Source: Pseudomonadota bacterium (GTDB taxonomy: Bacteria > Desulfobacterota > Binatia > Binatales > Binataceae). Taken from it: a stretch of 64,000 nucleotides of DNA. Of the stretch, positions 37,496-47,480 are shown piece by piece (the stretch's first letter is position 1; each line of letters begins with the position of its first letter). The translations under genes were made by a program, and so were the position numbers. The stretch spans positions 418,923 through 482,922 of the forward strand of contig JAJPKA010000002.1 of the NCBI GenBank assembly GCA_021323945.1, read 5' to 3'. The notes beneath the pieces were generated by a model, which saw nothing but the letters and a program-made list of their open reading frames with translations, had not been told where the DNA came from and made no database searches.

Positions 37496-40000
37496 GTGAT
37501 CGTCGAGAGCTATAGCGCTTCCCCTATCGCGCGTCATGGTAAATTTTTCCGTCAGGGGCGGAATAAGTTTTTTCTGAAGGCAGTCCGCTTTGGCGCCGAA
37601 GCCAGTTCAGTGCGATTTGAGGATAAGATCGCGCTGCGCAAGCGCCTGGCTGATCTGCGTGCGGCCCACACCACTGCCTTTCTAGTCGAAGATGACGGAA
37701 CACCGTTAGTGGATCTTGTCGGTGAGTGGGGCTTGTACGCCATCGTTCGGCTGCGGGTCCTGCCGGGGACCCTCTTCTCAAGCAATGGCCTACGCGCCAG
37801 CATTCTCGAGCTTCGCGCAAAAATAAATACGCTACGTAGTTATCCGCTTCTCATCGCATACCTGCTCGATTGCCCAATCGAACCGGATGTACTGAGGTTC
37901 CACGGCCTCGAAACTGCCCGGTCGCGCCTGCAAAGGCTGATACGCGAACTGCGGGAGTTCGATCCAGATCGAATGTTGGGACTTAGACATCAGGCCGGTA
38001 CACTCGGGCTCGCCTCACCTGATGAAGATTTTCTCTACATCGCCATGCCGCCACTTTCACCGGCCGAACTGCGCTCGCGCATAATAAGGCTTCACAACAT
38101 TGCGGGCGCTCGTCCGCTCATTCTGGAATTCGAGCAAACGGCAAGCGGGCAAGACGAGCTTATCGCTTGCGCTTTTGGCTTAGGGGCTGCAGGCCTGGTC
38201 GTTCCTGAGCGCCCCACCGCTGCTTTGCCGCGCCAAGGCTCACTTGCACTCAAAATGCTTCACGCCTCTGAACTCTTGCCGTTTCTCACGCTCAACGGCT
38301 CATGTCCTCCCCAGCCCGAGCACACTCCTAAAGTGTCGGTGGTTATCTGTGCGTACAACGCCGAACGTACCATCCGACAATGCCTGGAAGCACTCGAGCA
38401 GCTGGAGTACCCGAATTTCGAGGTGATCATTATCGATGATGGCTCAGTGGATGCTACTGCAGAGATCGCAGCGGAATTTCGCAACTTTAGGCTGATCCGG
38501 CAGCCCAATCGAGGTCTGAGCGCAGCTCGCAACGTTGGCATGCGGGCAGCGGTAGGTGACTTGATAGCCTACACGGATTCTGACTGTGTAGTTGATTCTC
38601 ATTGGCTTACGTTCATGGTTCGGGCGATGCTTGACGGTGGCTTCGATGGCTGCGGCGGTCCCAACTATTCACCGCATGAGGATGGCTGGGTCGAAGGATG
38701 CGTCGCGGCGGCGCCGGGCGCTCCCTCGCATGTGCTGATCGACGAGGAGCACGCTGAACACCTCGCCGGCTGCAACATGGTATTCCGCAAGTCAGCTCTC
38801 GAAGCAATGGGTGGTTTCGATCCGCAGTTCACTGCAGCCGGTGACGACGTGGACATCTGCTGGCGCCTGATGGACGCCGGATACTCACTTGGGTATTGTC
38901 CATCGGCTTTCGTTTGGCATTTCCGGCGTAACACCATTAGAGCCTACTATGGCCAGCAGCGCGGATACGGAAAAGCTGAGGCGCTGCTCTTTTTCAAGTA
39001 TCCCGAGCGTTTCAATATGTTAGGGCAGATCAGATGGAGGGGGACTATTCCTGGGGCTTCGCTGACTACCCCCGGTGCCAAGCCGTTAAGGGTGGAATGG
39101 GTGCGTACGGCCGACCAGTTTCAGCGCATCGATGAGAGACCATTAAACGTGTTGCGTGTGGCCCCAATGACGGCGGAGTGGAGCCTGGCAGCAGGATTAC
39201 TACTTGTGCTTTCGCTGGTTTCCGGCTTCAAGCTCTGGCCGGCTTTGGTTCTTGTCGCAGCCAGCCCCGTGTGGGCGGCACATTATGCCCTTCGAGCGCC
39301 GTTAGAGCAGTGCCACAGAGGTGTTGGGTCGCGAATTCTAATCGGATGGCTGGCTTATACGGGATCGATTGTTCGGGCCATCGCCCGTTATCGCTGCCGG
39401 TTCGAAGCGAGCCGGTGTGCGCTTTTCGAAAAAGTAAGAAGACAACAACCCAATTTTGACTGGAAGCGGCGCGCCTTACGCCTCAGCTACTGGAACAACG
39501 TTTATACGACCCGTGAAGCTCTACTGGACAGTCTCCGTAGATTGTTCAGGTCGCAGGGGCGTCCTGTTGTGATTGATTCGGGTTGGAATGATTTCGACTT
39601 GCTTATACAAGCCAATCCATGGGCGAGCATACAGCTCAAGACCGCCGAAGAAGAGCTCGGTGGATTGGAGCTCAGAACAAACGTCGAAGCGAAGCTCCGT
39701 CTGACTAACGGCGCGCGCGCCGTGCTGGTCGCCTCAGGGTTGCTAGCCGCGAGCGGTTCATTGTTCGGCCCGCCGTTTACTGCGGCCGTGTTCTTGATAG
39801 GCTGCCTGTGCCTCATGATAGCGCTGATACTCGGGCTAATTAGCGCGGCGACCGTCGCAGCTCACGCCATAGAAAGAGCCGCCGCCGAGCTCGATCTAAT
39901 TCCTCTCGGCAAACCGCCGCTCCCGGGCTGCATTCACTCAACTGCCGAACGGCCGCAGCCCGACGGTCCGACAGAGCTGGTTCAACCCGCAGGCCGTTAA
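37496..40000 (+). CDS. Fused glycosidase-like/GT2 membrane glycosyltransferase
   Basis: An 834-residue protein. Residues 1-275 look like a worn glycoside-hydrolase-type TIM barrel (FRQGRNKFFLKAVRFGA, then PLVDLVGEWGLYAIVRLRV), a part found fused to glycosyltransferases elsewhere, but with no clear catalytic acid pair. Residues about 280-500 are a GT2 domain with SVVICAYNAERTI, IIDDGS, the DxD-type YTDSDC and GGFDPQF followed by GDDVDICWRL. Two hydrophobic helices follow near 565-605 and two more near 740-800. GTG at 37496 is the only start in frame. It probably makes a surface polysaccharide. Confidence 0.85.
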   Translation: MIVESYSASPIARHGKFFRQGRNKFFLKAVRFGAEASSVRFEDKIALRKRLADLRAAHTTAFLVEDDGTPLVDLVGEWGLYAIVRLRVLPGTLFSSNGLRASILELRAKINTLRSYPLLIAYLLDCPIEPDVLRFHGLETARSRLQRLIRELREFDPDRMLGLRHQAGTLGLASPDEDFLYIAMPPLSPAELRSRIIRLHNIAGARPLILEFEQTASGQDELIACAFGLGAAGLVVPERPTAALPRQGSLALKMLHASELLPFLTLNGSCPPQPEHTPKVSVVICAYNAERTIRQCLEALEQLEYPNFEVIIIDDGSVDATAEIAAEFRNFRLIRQPNRGLSAARNVGMRAAVGDLIAYTDSDCVVDSHWLTFMVRAMLDGGFDGCGGPNYSPHEDGWVEGCVAAAPGAPSHVLIDEEHAEHLAGCNMVFRKSALEAMGGFDPQFTAAGDDVDICWRLMDAGYSLGYCPSAFVWHFRRNTIRAYYGQQRGYGKAEALLFFKYPERFNMLGQIRWRGTIPGASLTTPGAKPLRVEWVRTADQFQRIDERPLNVLRVAPMTAEWSLAAGLLLVLSLVSGFKLWPALVLVAASPVWAAHYALRAPLEQCHRGVGSRILIGWLAYTGSIVRAIARYRCRFEASRCALFEKVRRQQPNFDWKRRALRLSYWNNVYTTREALLDSLRRLFRSQGRPVVIDSGWNDFDLLIQANPWASIQLKTAEEELGGLELRTNVEAKLRLTNGARAVLVASGLLAASGSLFGPPFTAAVFLIGCLCLMIALILGLISAATVAAHAIERAAAELDLIPLGKPPLPGCIHSTAERPQPDGPTELVQPAGR

Positions 40001-40132
40001 AAGTTGGAATTCACTTGGCGCGTTGCAAGCTCCTTTTCTGCTGGCATGGTGTGCATGGGCATCTCAGGGCGCCAATTTCCGGGGTGCAATTCGTGAAGCT
40101 GGTCCGCGTGTTGCTAAACTTGTTGACAGGGT

Positions 40133-41155
40133 ATGCGGTTCATCGACGAAGCTCGGGTATACGTTCAAGCCGGCAAGGGTGGTGACGGGGCAATCGCGTT
40201 TCTGCGAGAGAAATTCCGCCCATTTGGCGGCCCAGCTGGAGGCGATGGTGGCCGGGGCGGCGATGTCATCTTCGAGGTCGATGAGGGGCTGACAACGCTT
40301 TTGGATTTCAAGTTCAAACCGCGTCTGGTGGCCCGCGATGGAGAGCCTGGACGCGGCAAGCAACAATACGGGCATAATGGCAGCGACCTGATTGTTCGCG
40401 TCCCGCCGGGTACGATTGCATTCGATGAGGACTCCGGAGAACCAATTGCTGATTTGGTGATGCCCAAAGCGCGCGCAATCGTCGCCCATGGTGGCCGTGG
40501 CGGCTTTGGTAATATGCACTTTGTGTCATCCACGCGGCGTGCACCCCGGATTGCGACACCTGGTGAGAAAGGGGAGCAGCGGTGGCTACGCCTGGAATTG
40601 CGGCTGGTTGCGGAAGCGGGGTTGGTCGGGCTGCCGAATGCTGGGAAATCCACGCTCCTGGGTGCGGTCAGTGGGGCGCGTCCCAAGATTGCTCCGTATC
40701 CATTTACGACGCTCACTCCTAACCTTGGCCGCGTCAAAGTCTCGGACGATGAAGCATTCAGCATTGCCGACATTCCCGGACTCATCGAGGGGGCGCACCA
40801 AGGGCATGGGCTCGGGATTAAGTTCTTGCGTCATCTTAAGCGCACGCGGCTGCTCATCTATGTCCTAGCGGTTGATTCGGCGCCCCTGCATGACTTCGAC
40901 GTCGTACGTGGTGAGGTCGAGGCATTTGATCCTGAACTCGCCTTGCGACCTGCGGTCATTGCCTTGAACAAAGTGGATCTCGTCTCGGAGCGCGAAGCGC
41001 GCGAGCTGGCTCAGAAGCTCCAGTTGCGCACCGGCCTCGCAGTGTTTGCTATTTCTGCTCAAGAGCGGCAGGGTCTAGCAGCGCTTGTCGAGACGGTTGC
41101 GCGGATGCTGAAATCCCTCCACACTTTTCGGGGGGATGTCGCAGCTCGACTATAA
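40133..41155 (+). CDS. obgE: GTPase ObgE/CgtA
   Basis: Ribosome-associated GTPase needed for 50S assembly and stress signalling. The glycine-rich Obg domain (residues 1-158) starts MRFIDEARVYVQAGKGGDG; the G domain has G1 GLPNAGKST, G3 DIPGLIEGAH and G4 NKVDL. At 340 residues it lacks the extra C-terminal OCT domain. The ATG at 40133 follows GACAGGG. The proB start lies within its last codons, so obgE-proB-proA form one operon. An rpmA/rplU pair, often upstream, is not present here. Confidence 0.95.
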   Translation: MRFIDEARVYVQAGKGGDGAIAFLREKFRPFGGPAGGDGGRGGDVIFEVDEGLTTLLDFKFKPRLVARDGEPGRGKQQYGHNGSDLIVRVPPGTIAFDEDSGEPIADLVMPKARAIVAHGGRGGFGNMHFVSSTRRAPRIATPGEKGEQRWLRLELRLVAEAGLVGLPNAGKSTLLGAVSGARPKIAPYPFTTLTPNLGRVKVSDDEAFSIADIPGLIEGAHQGHGLGIKFLRHLKRTRLLIYVLAVDSAPLHDFDVVRGEVEAFDPELALRPAVIALNKVDLVSEREARELAQKLQLRTGLAVFAISAQERQGLAALVETVARMLKSLHTFRGDVAARL

Positions 41156-42278
41156 AGTTCAATTACTCGGGTCGATTCGGCGGATCGTCATCAAAGTCGG
41201 CAGCGCCGTTCTGTCAGACAGAGACGGACTGCAGGCTGCAACTATCGAGCATCTCGCCGAGCAGGTTGAAGCGCTGCTGGGTCGCGGTCTCGAGGTGGCG
41301 TTGGTTACCTCGGGGGCAATCGCCGCGGGACGCGCTCGGCTCGGCCGCCGCGGATCCAGCATGGCCGAGCGTCAGGCCGCGGCGGCAATTGGTCAAATCG
41401 AATTGATGCGTCAATGGGCCAAGGCCTTCGACCTCCGCAAGCGAACCATCGCCCAACTGTTACTCACGCACGAAGATGTCGCAGAACGCCGGCGTCGGCT
41501 CAACGCTGTCCAGACGATTCGAGCTCTGTTGTCCGCCCACGTGCTGCCGGTGGTTAATGAGAATGACACGGTGGCTGTTGAAGAAATCCGTATGGGCGAC
41601 AATGATGTGCTGTCCTCTCTGGTCGCCGACATGATCCAGGCCGAATTATTGATAATCTTGAGTGACGTTCCAGGGGTACTGACCGGCGACCCGCGCAAGC
41701 GGCCCGACGCCAAGCTGATCCCGTTGATTATGGATCCCGAGGCGCAGATGCGCGGGCTGGTGGCAGAAAGCGCCGGTCCACTCGGCAGTGGGGGAATGGC
41801 GACCAAGCTCCAGGCCGCTCGACAGGCAGCGCGGGCCGGTATCACCGTGATTATCGCTCCCGGCCGCGAGTCCAACGCCATTGTCGCTGCCGCTGACCCC
41901 CGCAGCGAGATCGGAACGTTGGTGGTCCCTGCCCGCAAGCGGATGCGCAGCCGCAAACACTGGATCGCTTTCGCGTTACGGCCGATGGGTGCGCTTGCGC
42001 TTGACCGTGGAGCCGCCGAGGCGCTACGCCTCAGAGGCCGAAGCTTATTGGCCTCGGGCGTTCGTGATGTCCATGGTAACTTCCGCAGCGGTGATTGTGT
42101 CAGCCTGCTCGACAATGATGGTGTGGAGTTCGGCCGAGGGCTGGTCAACTATCCGGCCGCTGACGTGCTCCGTTTGAAAGGCCGTCAGTCCACCGATATC
42201 GTGCGCGTGCTCGGTTACAAACTGGCCGACGAAATTGTCCATCGCGACAATTTCGTTCTGCTCGACGAAACCGTATGA
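41136..42278 (+). CDS. proB: Glutamate 5-kinase
   Basis: First enzyme of proline synthesis. The amino acid kinase domain carries IVIKVGSAVLSD, ALVTSGAIAAGRARLG, NENDTVAVEEIRMGDND and GSGGMATKLQAA; a C-terminal PUA domain (about 280-375) follows, as in the E. coli enzyme. The ATG at 41136 lies 20 bases inside obgE, and its stop overlaps the start of proA by four bases. The 380-residue length is normal. Feedback inhibition by proline is known for the family. Confidence 0.96.
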   Translation: MSQLDYKVQLLGSIRRIVIKVGSAVLSDRDGLQAATIEHLAEQVEALLGRGLEVALVTSGAIAAGRARLGRRGSSMAERQAAAAIGQIELMRQWAKAFDLRKRTIAQLLLTHEDVAERRRRLNAVQTIRALLSAHVLPVVNENDTVAVEEIRMGDNDVLSSLVADMIQAELLIILSDVPGVLTGDPRKRPDAKLIPLIMDPEAQMRGLVAESAGPLGSGGMATKLQAARQAARAGITVIIAPGRESNAIVAAADPRSEIGTLVVPARKRMRSRKHWIAFALRPMGALALDRGAAEALRLRGRSLLASGVRDVHGNFRSGDCVSLLDNDGVEFGRGLVNYPAADVLRLKGRQSTDIVRVLGYKLADEIVHRDNFVLLDETV

Positions 42279-43525
42279 ACCTCGAACACGCTCTTACCTC
42301 ACAACTTGCTCGCGCCCGAATCGGTGGCCGTGCGCTCGCTCTGGCTTCCACTGAACAGAAGAATCAGATCCTGGTGGAAATCAAGCACAAGCTCTTCAGT
42401 CGAGCCGACGACATCATAGCTGCCAACCAGAATGATTTGACTGAGGCACGTCACGTTGGGCTGAATAACGCCATGCTCGACCGGCTCACGCTCGACCGCG
42501 CTCGCATCACGAGTATTGCTCGGGGCGTTGAAACAGTAGCCGCACTTCCCGATCCGGTTGGCGAGACTATCGCGCGCTGGAAGCGCCCTAATGGACTCGA
42601 AATCATTCAGACCCGCGTGCCCATTGGTGTAGTAGCGATCATTTATGAAGCTCGACCCAACGTTACAATCGACGCGGCAATCTTGTGCTTGAAAGCGGGC
42701 AACGCAGTCGTGCTGCGCGGCGGCAAGGAGGCGCTGGCGACGAATCGGGTGCTCGTTGAAGTCATGGCTGAAGCCTTGCGAAGTGCCGGCCTCGCGACCG
42801 ATTGTGTGGCATTCATCGACACCCCTGACCGCGAAGCGATTCAGATTTTGAAGCGCCGGCCTGACCTGGTCGACCTGATAATTCCCCGAGGTGGTAAATC
42901 ACTCAAAGCGGCACTCGCCGGTTCAGAAGTGCCGGTACTGCCGCACTTCGACGGAATATGCCATACCTACGTGGATCGCAGCGCTGACCTCAAAATGGCC
43001 GAGGAAATTTGTTTTAACGCCAAGTGCAGTCGGCCCTCGGTCTGTAACGCGATGGAGACGATGCTGGTTCATCGCGCCGTCGCAGATAAATTCCTGCCCG
43101 CCATTGCCCAACGAATGGTCGCTGCGGGTGTGGAATTGCGCGGGGATCGAGATACCTGCACCATTATCCCAGGAGCGAGGGAAGCAACCGAGGCGGACTG
43201 GGATACGGAGTATCTGGATTTAATCTTGGCGATTAAAGTAGTCGACTCGGTCGACGAGGCTATCGATTTTATCTCGCGCCACGGTTCACGACTGGCCGAT
43301 GCTATCGTCACTGAAGACCAGGAGACCGCTCGCCGATTCGAGCGCGAGATCGACTCTGCGACTGTCTACGTTAACGCGTCCACCCGTTTTACAGATGGCT
43401 TTGAGTTTGGTTTCGGGGCCGAGACTGGGATTTCAACCAATCGTCTGCATGCTCGTGGACCCATGGGTCTGCGAGAGCTAACAACTTACAAATATGTGAT
43501 CCACGGCGACGGCCAGATTCGCTAA
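42275..43525 (+). CDS. proA: Gamma-glutamyl phosphate reductase
   Basis: Second enzyme of proline synthesis: reduces gamma-glutamyl phosphate with NADPH. The ATG overlaps the proB stop. Motifs are VPIGVVAIIYEARPNVTIDA, KAGNAVVLRGGKEA, the catalytic Cys region FNAKCSRPSVCNAMETML and the C-terminal GLRELTTYKYVIHGDGQIR. At 416 residues it is standard. It converges on the DUF748-like gene with only 32 bases between. Confidence 0.96.
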   Translation: MNLEHALTSQLARARIGGRALALASTEQKNQILVEIKHKLFSRADDIIAANQNDLTEARHVGLNNAMLDRLTLDRARITSIARGVETVAALPDPVGETIARWKRPNGLEIIQTRVPIGVVAIIYEARPNVTIDAAILCLKAGNAVVLRGGKEALATNRVLVEVMAEALRSAGLATDCVAFIDTPDREAIQILKRRPDLVDLIIPRGGKSLKAALAGSEVPVLPHFDGICHTYVDRSADLKMAEEICFNAKCSRPSVCNAMETMLVHRAVADKFLPAIAQRMVAAGVELRGDRDTCTIIPGAREATEADWDTEYLDLILAIKVVDSVDEAIDFISRHGSRLADAIVTEDQETARRFEREIDSATVYVNASTRFTDGFEFGFGAETGISTNRLHARGPMGLRELTTYKYVIHGDGQIR

Positions 43526-43557
43526 GCCGCTGCACCGGCGACAAATTCTGCAAGCGC

Positions 43558-46500
43558 CTATTCGAGCGAAAAGTCAACGCGAGTGGTGGGGCCTTCGGCA
43601 ATTCCCGCGGCATCGAGTTTTGGTGGGCCAAGCAGCAGGCGTGATCGGTCGATCTTTTTGCTCATTGCCTCATACACTGCTTGTGCGCGCTTTTCGGCCA
43701 GATTGCGCAAATCCAAGCTGCTAACTCGGATGTGCGCCAGAAGCATTTTCTTCATTTCACTGGGCGGGAGCCTTTTGACCAATCCCACCAGGTCGCGAGG
43801 TTTGACAAAATCAGCCGCTTTGTAAACCCGCCACAGGTAGCGATCGTACTCGTCTGGAGTAAGCGATACATTCTCGATTGAAGCCGACCGAGGCAAATGC
43901 TTGCTTCGCGCCTTCTCCCGCTTGATTTCGTCGTCCAGAATGGCTTCGCGTAAACCTTCCGTGTCTACACGCGGATCCACACGCCCGCTAATTCGCATCT
44001 TGAGCGCTGGCCGTCGGGCCAGAATCGAAGTTAACTTCTCGAGCTTATTCATACTCCCTTCGGACAAGTCAGACCGACCGGGCTCAAACTCGATGTATGA
44101 GAGATCCTGCTTTTCGCCGCCCATCGCCCGAGCGAGAATCGTAAAGGGCGCAGCAGCAGCTTTCACGATCACATTCTCCAACCCGTGCCAGATTACTCGA
44201 CCAAGGTCGAATTGCGGGTCTGAGAGTGAGCCTGAAACCGGAATTCGCAGGTCGATTCGTCCTTGCGGGTCCTTCAACACTGCTATTGCCAGTCTGATTG
44301 GAAGGTTACTAGCGCTCGAACTTTCTACCCGCTCGCCGAACGTGAGCTGCTCCAGAACCAGGTGGTTAGTGGCTGTCAGGTGCTGGTTCGCCAGCATGTA
44401 GTGCACGTTTGCAGTCAGCGTTCCGCCCGTGATGGGATATCCGGTATACTTGGCCGAATAAGGGGTGAGCGGCGGCAATTGGATCCGTTGGGCGTCGCCT
44501 TCAATATCGACTGAAGCCATAGGCGCGAGCGGATTGATAGCACCGCTAACCCTGACTGGTGAAGTTCGATTGATTCTTCCGGTCACCAGGACTTGAGCCG
44601 GCTGTGTGCTGTCAGTCGCGAAGCTGCTGACGCTGCCGTCCAACTGAGTCAAGAAGACAGAATAGTTCGGCTTGATGAAATAGTCAGTGAAGTTTACCTG
44701 GCCGTTATGGAACTCGATATTTCCAATGGCAATGTTCGCCGGGATTTTTTTCACAGACCCATGAGGGTGAGCTGTAATGGTTGGGCGCGTTAGTGGCACC
44801 GCGGGATGTCCCGGGCTGCTGAGGATATTGGCCAAATTAAGCCGGCCGTCGACATTCAGAATCAATGCAGCGTAAAAATCATTTAATCTTATCTCGTCAA
44901 TTCTGAGCAACGGCAGCGCTCTGCCAAAGCGGGTCTCCAATCCGTTGATTTCGAGTTCATCCCATCTTAGGAAGCTAGTGTTGGTAAGTTTGTCAGAGAT
45001 ACTTACCTGACTTAGCCTGATGTTGCCCTGGCCGGAAGCATCGAGCTTTCCGTCACGAATCTGCGCCAGAACTTGAGCGCGGATGCTGACTACCCCTCTT
45101 GTGACTTTCGCATTGATTTGCGCCGGCGCCAGAGTCCTCGCGATTAATGAATCACAGCCAGCCAGGGGTAGACGTTCCGAAGTGACGCGCAAACGCGCTT
45201 GGAAAGGATTGATCGCGGCCTCGCCGGTTATCTTGAAAGTGCCTCGACGACCGATGCCCCCATCGACCTCGATGGGAAAGAGTTTATTCAGGTCGCTGGT
45301 CAGATGCTCTATGCTGAGATTTAATGGTGTCACCCGAAGGGTAAAAGGCTCCTGGTAGGTGTAATCTTCAATTGACGCGTTCGCATTCTCAATCGCGAGT
45401 GATTCGACCTGAAATTGCCAATGGGGTGGGCTGCTTTGGGCCGCCGGCTGAGTTTCTGTGCCGATCGCCGTCGGGGCCTTAATCAAGGCGGTCAGGTTAA
45501 GGTTGCCACGTGCGTCTCGGAACGCATTCAGATGCATTGCGTCGATACGCAAATCCCGAATCGCCAATTGGTGCGATACGAGATCGAACATCTTGAGATT
45601 GGCGGTCAGGCGCTTCCAACCGATCAAGGGTTGCCCCTGACCGCCTTCGACGAGTTCGACAGCAGCAAGTGCGATCTGGGCCTGTTCGGCATGCAGGTTG
45701 AATCCATTCCCGATGCTAGCTCGAAATGAGCCCCGCCCTGACAATTGCCCCGACTTTAATGCTGCGGGCGTGTCGAACGGAGCCAAACTCTCCAGGGCTG
45801 GAAGTTCCAGATCGGCAATGGTGAACTCGCCTGTCACCTGAAAAGAAGGAAGATCGACATTGCCATTCGCGCTGAGCCGGCCACCACTTTTGAGCTCCGC
45901 GCTAAAGCTATACGAGCAGGGCGTTCCGCCGCCGATACCCAGGTTGTTCAGTCGAAGATGGATTCCTGACACTGTGTGGACCTTGCGCGATGGGTCCCAG
46001 GCAGGAGTAACTTCCAGCGTACCATCTTCCAGCTCGAGCGAGGCTAATGATAAACGGAAAGCAGGGTTCAGGCTGGCCGAGGCTTTCACGTTCGAGCCGC
46101 TAGTCGAAGGTGTTTCCTTGCTAGTTGGGCCCGCGGTAGCGGCGAATGGATTCAGCAGCGTTGTGGGTGCCGGAGGCTCGGCGGTGGCGGCAGACGGCGC
46201 CGTTGCGGCGCTTGCTCCCTGTGAATGTGAACCGGACGCAAGAGCTGTTGAGCGGTACGCCAGCAGCGGTGTCAAATTAGTCTTGCCGTCGCGTCCGATC
46301 TCGAGATGAGATGAAGGTGCCTCGATTTTAATCGAGGAGATCTCGAGATTTTCGCCCAGCGGATCGAACTTGCTTATCGACGCTTTCAGCTGCTGCAATT
46401 CAAGTAGCGGTGCTCCGCGTCGATCTTTAACTGCCACGTTCTCCAGGATTAGGTTTCCCGCCATCTGGAGGCGAGGCCTGTCTGCCAGCCTGATGAAATC

Positions 46501-47319
46501 AATACTCAATGCGGCTGTTAGATCACCTTGTTTCACCTTGAACGGGAGTTTGTCATCGACGTAACCAATGAACTCGCTGACATCCAAATGATTAAAACTC
46601 AACGACAGCGAGGACTCGAAGCTGCCTTGAAAGGGTTTCGTCCTGCCGATCAGGCTGAAAGGGGCGCCGTCGACCGTCATCTGCACCCGCGGTTGAACGT
46701 ACGTGTCCGCGTCGGTCGGAAGGTTGGCTATGAAGGGAATCGCCAGCCGGATGTTGTCCACGCGATGCTCTTCTTTGAGCACCCTGTCAGTAAAAATGAC
46801 AACGCCCTTCTCCACCAAAAGGTTTGAGACCGCAAACGAGAAATGGCTCGTGCCCGCTGCGCCACCTGCGATCAAATCCGAAAAATTGAAGGTCGATCCC
46901 GACAGTCGCTCAACCCGAACTAACGGCTCTTCTACCGAAAGCCGTTTAACCACCAGAGCCAGACGTGGCAGCGAGGTCCAGGACAGCCGCAGCGCGACGC
47001 GACGAACGTGGATGAATCGTGAAAGGCTGCCACGTTCGCCAACGTTTAGATTCCTAATGGACAGTCGAAGCGTGTATGGATTGAATTTAATGCGACCGGT
47101 TTGGATTGACCGATGCAACGCGAGCGGTCCCTGAACCTCGGCTAAATGCCTGACGAGGACCGGGACACCAAAGTACGTGCCTATACTGTAGGCAAAAAAA
47201 GTGAAGGTCACCACCAATAGAATTTGGCTAATCCGTCTCTTGGGCCAAACCGCTATGGCCCCTGGTAAAGCTTTCAGGGTTTCTAACGTAGAGCGAGTTC
47301 TGCGGCTTTTGGTCGACAC
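43558..47319 (-). CDS. AsmA/DUF748-like envelope protein with OmpA-like end
   Basis: A 1253-residue protein: a cytoplasmic basic N-terminus, one transmembrane anchor near residues 31-53, then a long periplasmic region of repeating beta-strand patterns (FNPYTLRLSIRNLNV, LKASISKFDPLGENLEISSIKIEA and similar) typical of DUF748/AsmA-like proteins, which span the periplasm and move lipids. A proline/alanine/threonine linker lies near 356-410. The last 180 residues include an OmpA-like stretch (IEFEPGRSDLSEGSMNKL, then MRISGRVDP), interrupted by a charged insertion. GTG start at 47319. Confidence 0.82.
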   Translation of the reverse strand: MSTKSRRTRSTLETLKALPGAIAVWPKRRISQILLVVTFTFFAYSIGTYFGVPVLVRHLAEVQGPLALHRSIQTGRIKFNPYTLRLSIRNLNVGERGSLSRFIHVRRVALRLSWTSLPRLALVVKRLSVEEPLVRVERLSGSTFNFSDLIAGGAAGTSHFSFAVSNLLVEKGVVIFTDRVLKEEHRVDNIRLAIPFIANLPTDADTYVQPRVQMTVDGAPFSLIGRTKPFQGSFESSLSLSFNHLDVSEFIGYVDDKLPFKVKQGDLTAALSIDFIRLADRPRLQMAGNLILENVAVKDRRGAPLLELQQLKASISKFDPLGENLEISSIKIEAPSSHLEIGRDGKTNLTPLLAYRSTALASGSHSQGASAATAPSAATAEPPAPTTLLNPFAATAGPTSKETPSTSGSNVKASASLNPAFRLSLASLELEDGTLEVTPAWDPSRKVHTVSGIHLRLNNLGIGGGTPCSYSFSAELKSGGRLSANGNVDLPSFQVTGEFTIADLELPALESLAPFDTPAALKSGQLSGRGSFRASIGNGFNLHAEQAQIALAAVELVEGGQGQPLIGWKRLTANLKMFDLVSHQLAIRDLRIDAMHLNAFRDARGNLNLTALIKAPTAIGTETQPAAQSSPPHWQFQVESLAIENANASIEDYTYQEPFTLRVTPLNLSIEHLTSDLNKLFPIEVDGGIGRRGTFKITGEAAINPFQARLRVTSERLPLAGCDSLIARTLAPAQINAKVTRGVVSIRAQVLAQIRDGKLDASGQGNIRLSQVSISDKLTNTSFLRWDELEINGLETRFGRALPLLRIDEIRLNDFYAALILNVDGRLNLANILSSPGHPAVPLTRPTITAHPHGSVKKIPANIAIGNIEFHNGQVNFTDYFIKPNYSVFLTQLDGSVSSFATDSTQPAQVLVTGRINRTSPVRVSGAINPLAPMASVDIEGDAQRIQLPPLTPYSAKYTGYPITGGTLTANVHYMLANQHLTATNHLVLEQLTFGERVESSSASNLPIRLAIAVLKDPQGRIDLRIPVSGSLSDPQFDLGRVIWHGLENVIVKAAAAPFTILARAMGGEKQDLSYIEFEPGRSDLSEGSMNKLEKLTSILARRPALKMRISGRVDPRVDTEGLREAILDDEIKREKARSKHLPRSASIENVSLTPDEYDRYLWRVYKAADFVKPRDLVGLVKRLPPSEMKKMLLAHIRVSSLDLRNLAEKRAQAVYEAMSKKIDRSRLLLGPPKLDAAGIAEGPTTRVDFSLE

Positions 47320-47480
47320 GTGATGGCGTTTCCAGTAAGTCCCAACGTTGCCAATAGTATTTCGGCAGAATGGATCCGAAAGCCAGCAAAAGCGGTTTCA
47401 ATGCGTCGATGAGATTGGGCGAACCATTAGAACCAGGTGGCCTTCAAAACACAACCCGTTTACACGATGATTAAAGACAA

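Noticed and set aside
40124-40129. TTGACA box before obgE as a -35 element
   Set aside because: It ends only four bases before the ATG, too close to serve as the -35 of obgE.
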